From contig CM030931.1 in NCBI GenBank assembly GCA_018136815.1, positions 6,654,399-6,718,398 of the forward strand: a DNA stretch of 64,000 nucleotides, given 5' to 3'. Position 1 is the stretch's first letter, and the number at the start of each line of letters is the position of its first letter. Below are positions 62,977 to 64,000 of this stretch, in pieces. Origin of the DNA: Isochrysis galbana (Eukaryota; Haptophyta; Isochrysidales; Isochrysidaceae). The notes beneath the pieces were generated by a model that was given only the letters and a program-made list of their open reading frames with translations, made no database searches and was not told where the DNA came from. The translations under genes were made by a program, and so were the position numbers.

Positions 62977-64000
62977 TTGGGAAAAAGCGTTCGATAGAGT
63001 CAGTTGGGAGTTCTACCACTTGGCCCTCGAACTCCTCAACTTTGGCCCGAACTTCCAATCACTCGCCAAAGCGCTCACTAGCGAGAACGCCCGACCGGTA
63101 AGGACGATCAAAACCAACGGGGGAAGGAGCTATCCCTTTACTGTGGGAAGCGGCATGCCGCAAGGCTGCCCGTTATCCCCGCTCACCTTCCTACTCACGA
63201 CGGAGGCACTCACCCGGGCCATAAACAGGGACGAAGACATAGCGGGAATAGACCTCAATGGATACAATCTGAAGATTAGCCAGTTCGCAGACGACACGGC
63301 GCTAATAGCCAGGGACTATAAAAGCATGAAAAAATCCCTGTACTGGGTACAACTACATGAAAAAGCCACGGGGGGGAAAACGAACGAAAGTAAGTTCCAA
63401 GGACTCCGGATGGGAGGGCAAAGGACCCGCAAACCCCCGTGGGACATGCGAAAATACAACTGGATAAAAAATAGCGAATACCTAACGATATTAGGCGTGC
63501 CACTAGGAGCGCCGGAGGCGCTCAAACCCTTCTGGGCGAAGCTAGCAGACAAAATCGACGAGAAAGTTACCAAACTAGCGCCGGCCACCGGACATATGTC
63601 GATATTTGGGAGAGCCGCCATAGTAAACTTCATTATTTACGGAACACCGAGATATTGGCTACAGACTCTGGCCGCCCCTAAATGGTTTCACACGCGGATA
63701 CAGAGGGCCGCGGATGCGGTCCTCTGGACGAGCCCATACACCCAAAAGCAGAGCAAATGGATCGCTCACCCACACTACGCCACACACCACGCAAAAAGCG
63801 CGACCAGGACATTGGGGCTAGGGCTCATACACTGGCCGACTCATGTCAAGGCCCTCCAAGCCAAATGGATCCTAAACTACCTAAACGCACGCAAAGCGAT
63901 CTGGAAGCACGCGCTGGACGCATGGTTCTGTCGCACCGGGCTGGGGAGGGGCGCTGTCCTCTCCACGATACCAATAAAAACACTTACGGGAAGCCTCAGA
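62837..64000 (+). CDS. LINE reverse transcriptase, partial (open to window edge)
   Basis: 388 codons open from after a TGA at 62834-62836 to the window end, with no start codon of their own. Reverse-transcriptase blocks are clear: ENQLGFVPRRLISEATHLL, then LILALDWEKAFDRVSWEFY (first catalytic Asp), GSGMPQGCPLSPLTFLLTTE, and SQFADDTALIARD (catalytic Asp pair, FADD form). These are followed by the thumb-like LTILGVPLGAPEALKPFWAK and the C-terminal GLGLIHWPTHVKALQAKWIL typical of L1-like elements. Blocks before NQLGF, and the endonuclease, are absent. The enzyme would copy its RNA at a nicked target. With the 5' part deleted this copy is unlikely to be autonomous. The decayed fragment at 33310-34133 carries the part that would follow. 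Confidence 0.85.

Larger units (their letters stand above)
61624..64000 (+). mobile_element. LINE retrotransposon, internally deleted, runs off window
   Basis: 5' leader (61624-61923, related to 10894-11110), an ORF1-like frame, and a reverse-transcriptase frame to the right edge. The endonuclease and the first part of the reverse transcriptase are missing, and the two frames meet near 62835-62855, so an internal deletion is likely. Confidence 0.75.

Overview
The window looks like nuclear DNA of a GC-rich, unicellular, secondary-plastid alga. The reasons are spliced protein genes with short GT-AG introns (about 90-220 bp), cytosolic chaperonin and F-box genes, a plastid-style SET methyltransferase with a signal-peptide-like N-terminus, LINE, pogo and hAT-like mobile DNA, and many G/C homopolymers. 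A haptophyte is my best guess, but nothing here fixes the lineage. There are three assembly gaps of 100 N. I saw no tRNA, rRNA or CRISPR array.

Layout. 1-658: start of an unknown acidic protein (minus strand, runs off the window). 659-8524: mostly repeats and low-complexity DNA, with one small gene at 4410-4979. 8525-9925: unknown coiled-coil protein. 9926-13706: gap, a hAT-type MITE, LINE scraps, and ankyrin and cytochrome b561 gene debris. 13707-33121: one giant minus-strand gene that I reconstruct from three exons, about 6,373 residues, with NHL repeats in front of an RNF213-like AAA+/RZ-finger body. 33310-34490: decayed LINE 3' end. 34955-35351: dual-specificity phosphatase fragment ending in a gap. 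36636-39083: GT25 glycosyltransferase fused to a 2-oxoglutarate oxygenase. 40335-42324: unknown gene broken by a small LINE-tail insertion with target-site duplication. 43124-44293: SET-domain methyltransferase. 44351-46925: complete pogo-like DNA transposon, followed by a decayed copy on the other strand. 48088-50589: F-box/RCC1 protein. 51709-52934: lipoyl synthase. 54259-55611: broken unknown gene beside an AT-rich island between direct repeats. 56385-59212: CCT gamma chaperonin subunit in seven exons. 59213-64000: low-complexity DNA, a second hAT-type MITE, and an internally deleted LINE with its reverse transcriptase running off the end.

The genes do not form a pathway. CCT3, lipoyl synthase and the SET enzyme are housekeeping. 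The giant RNF213-like protein, the F-box protein and the phosphatase belong to protein quality control and signalling in a general sense, with no sequence evidence that they act together. Mobile DNA has shaped the spaces between genes and has damaged at least one gene.
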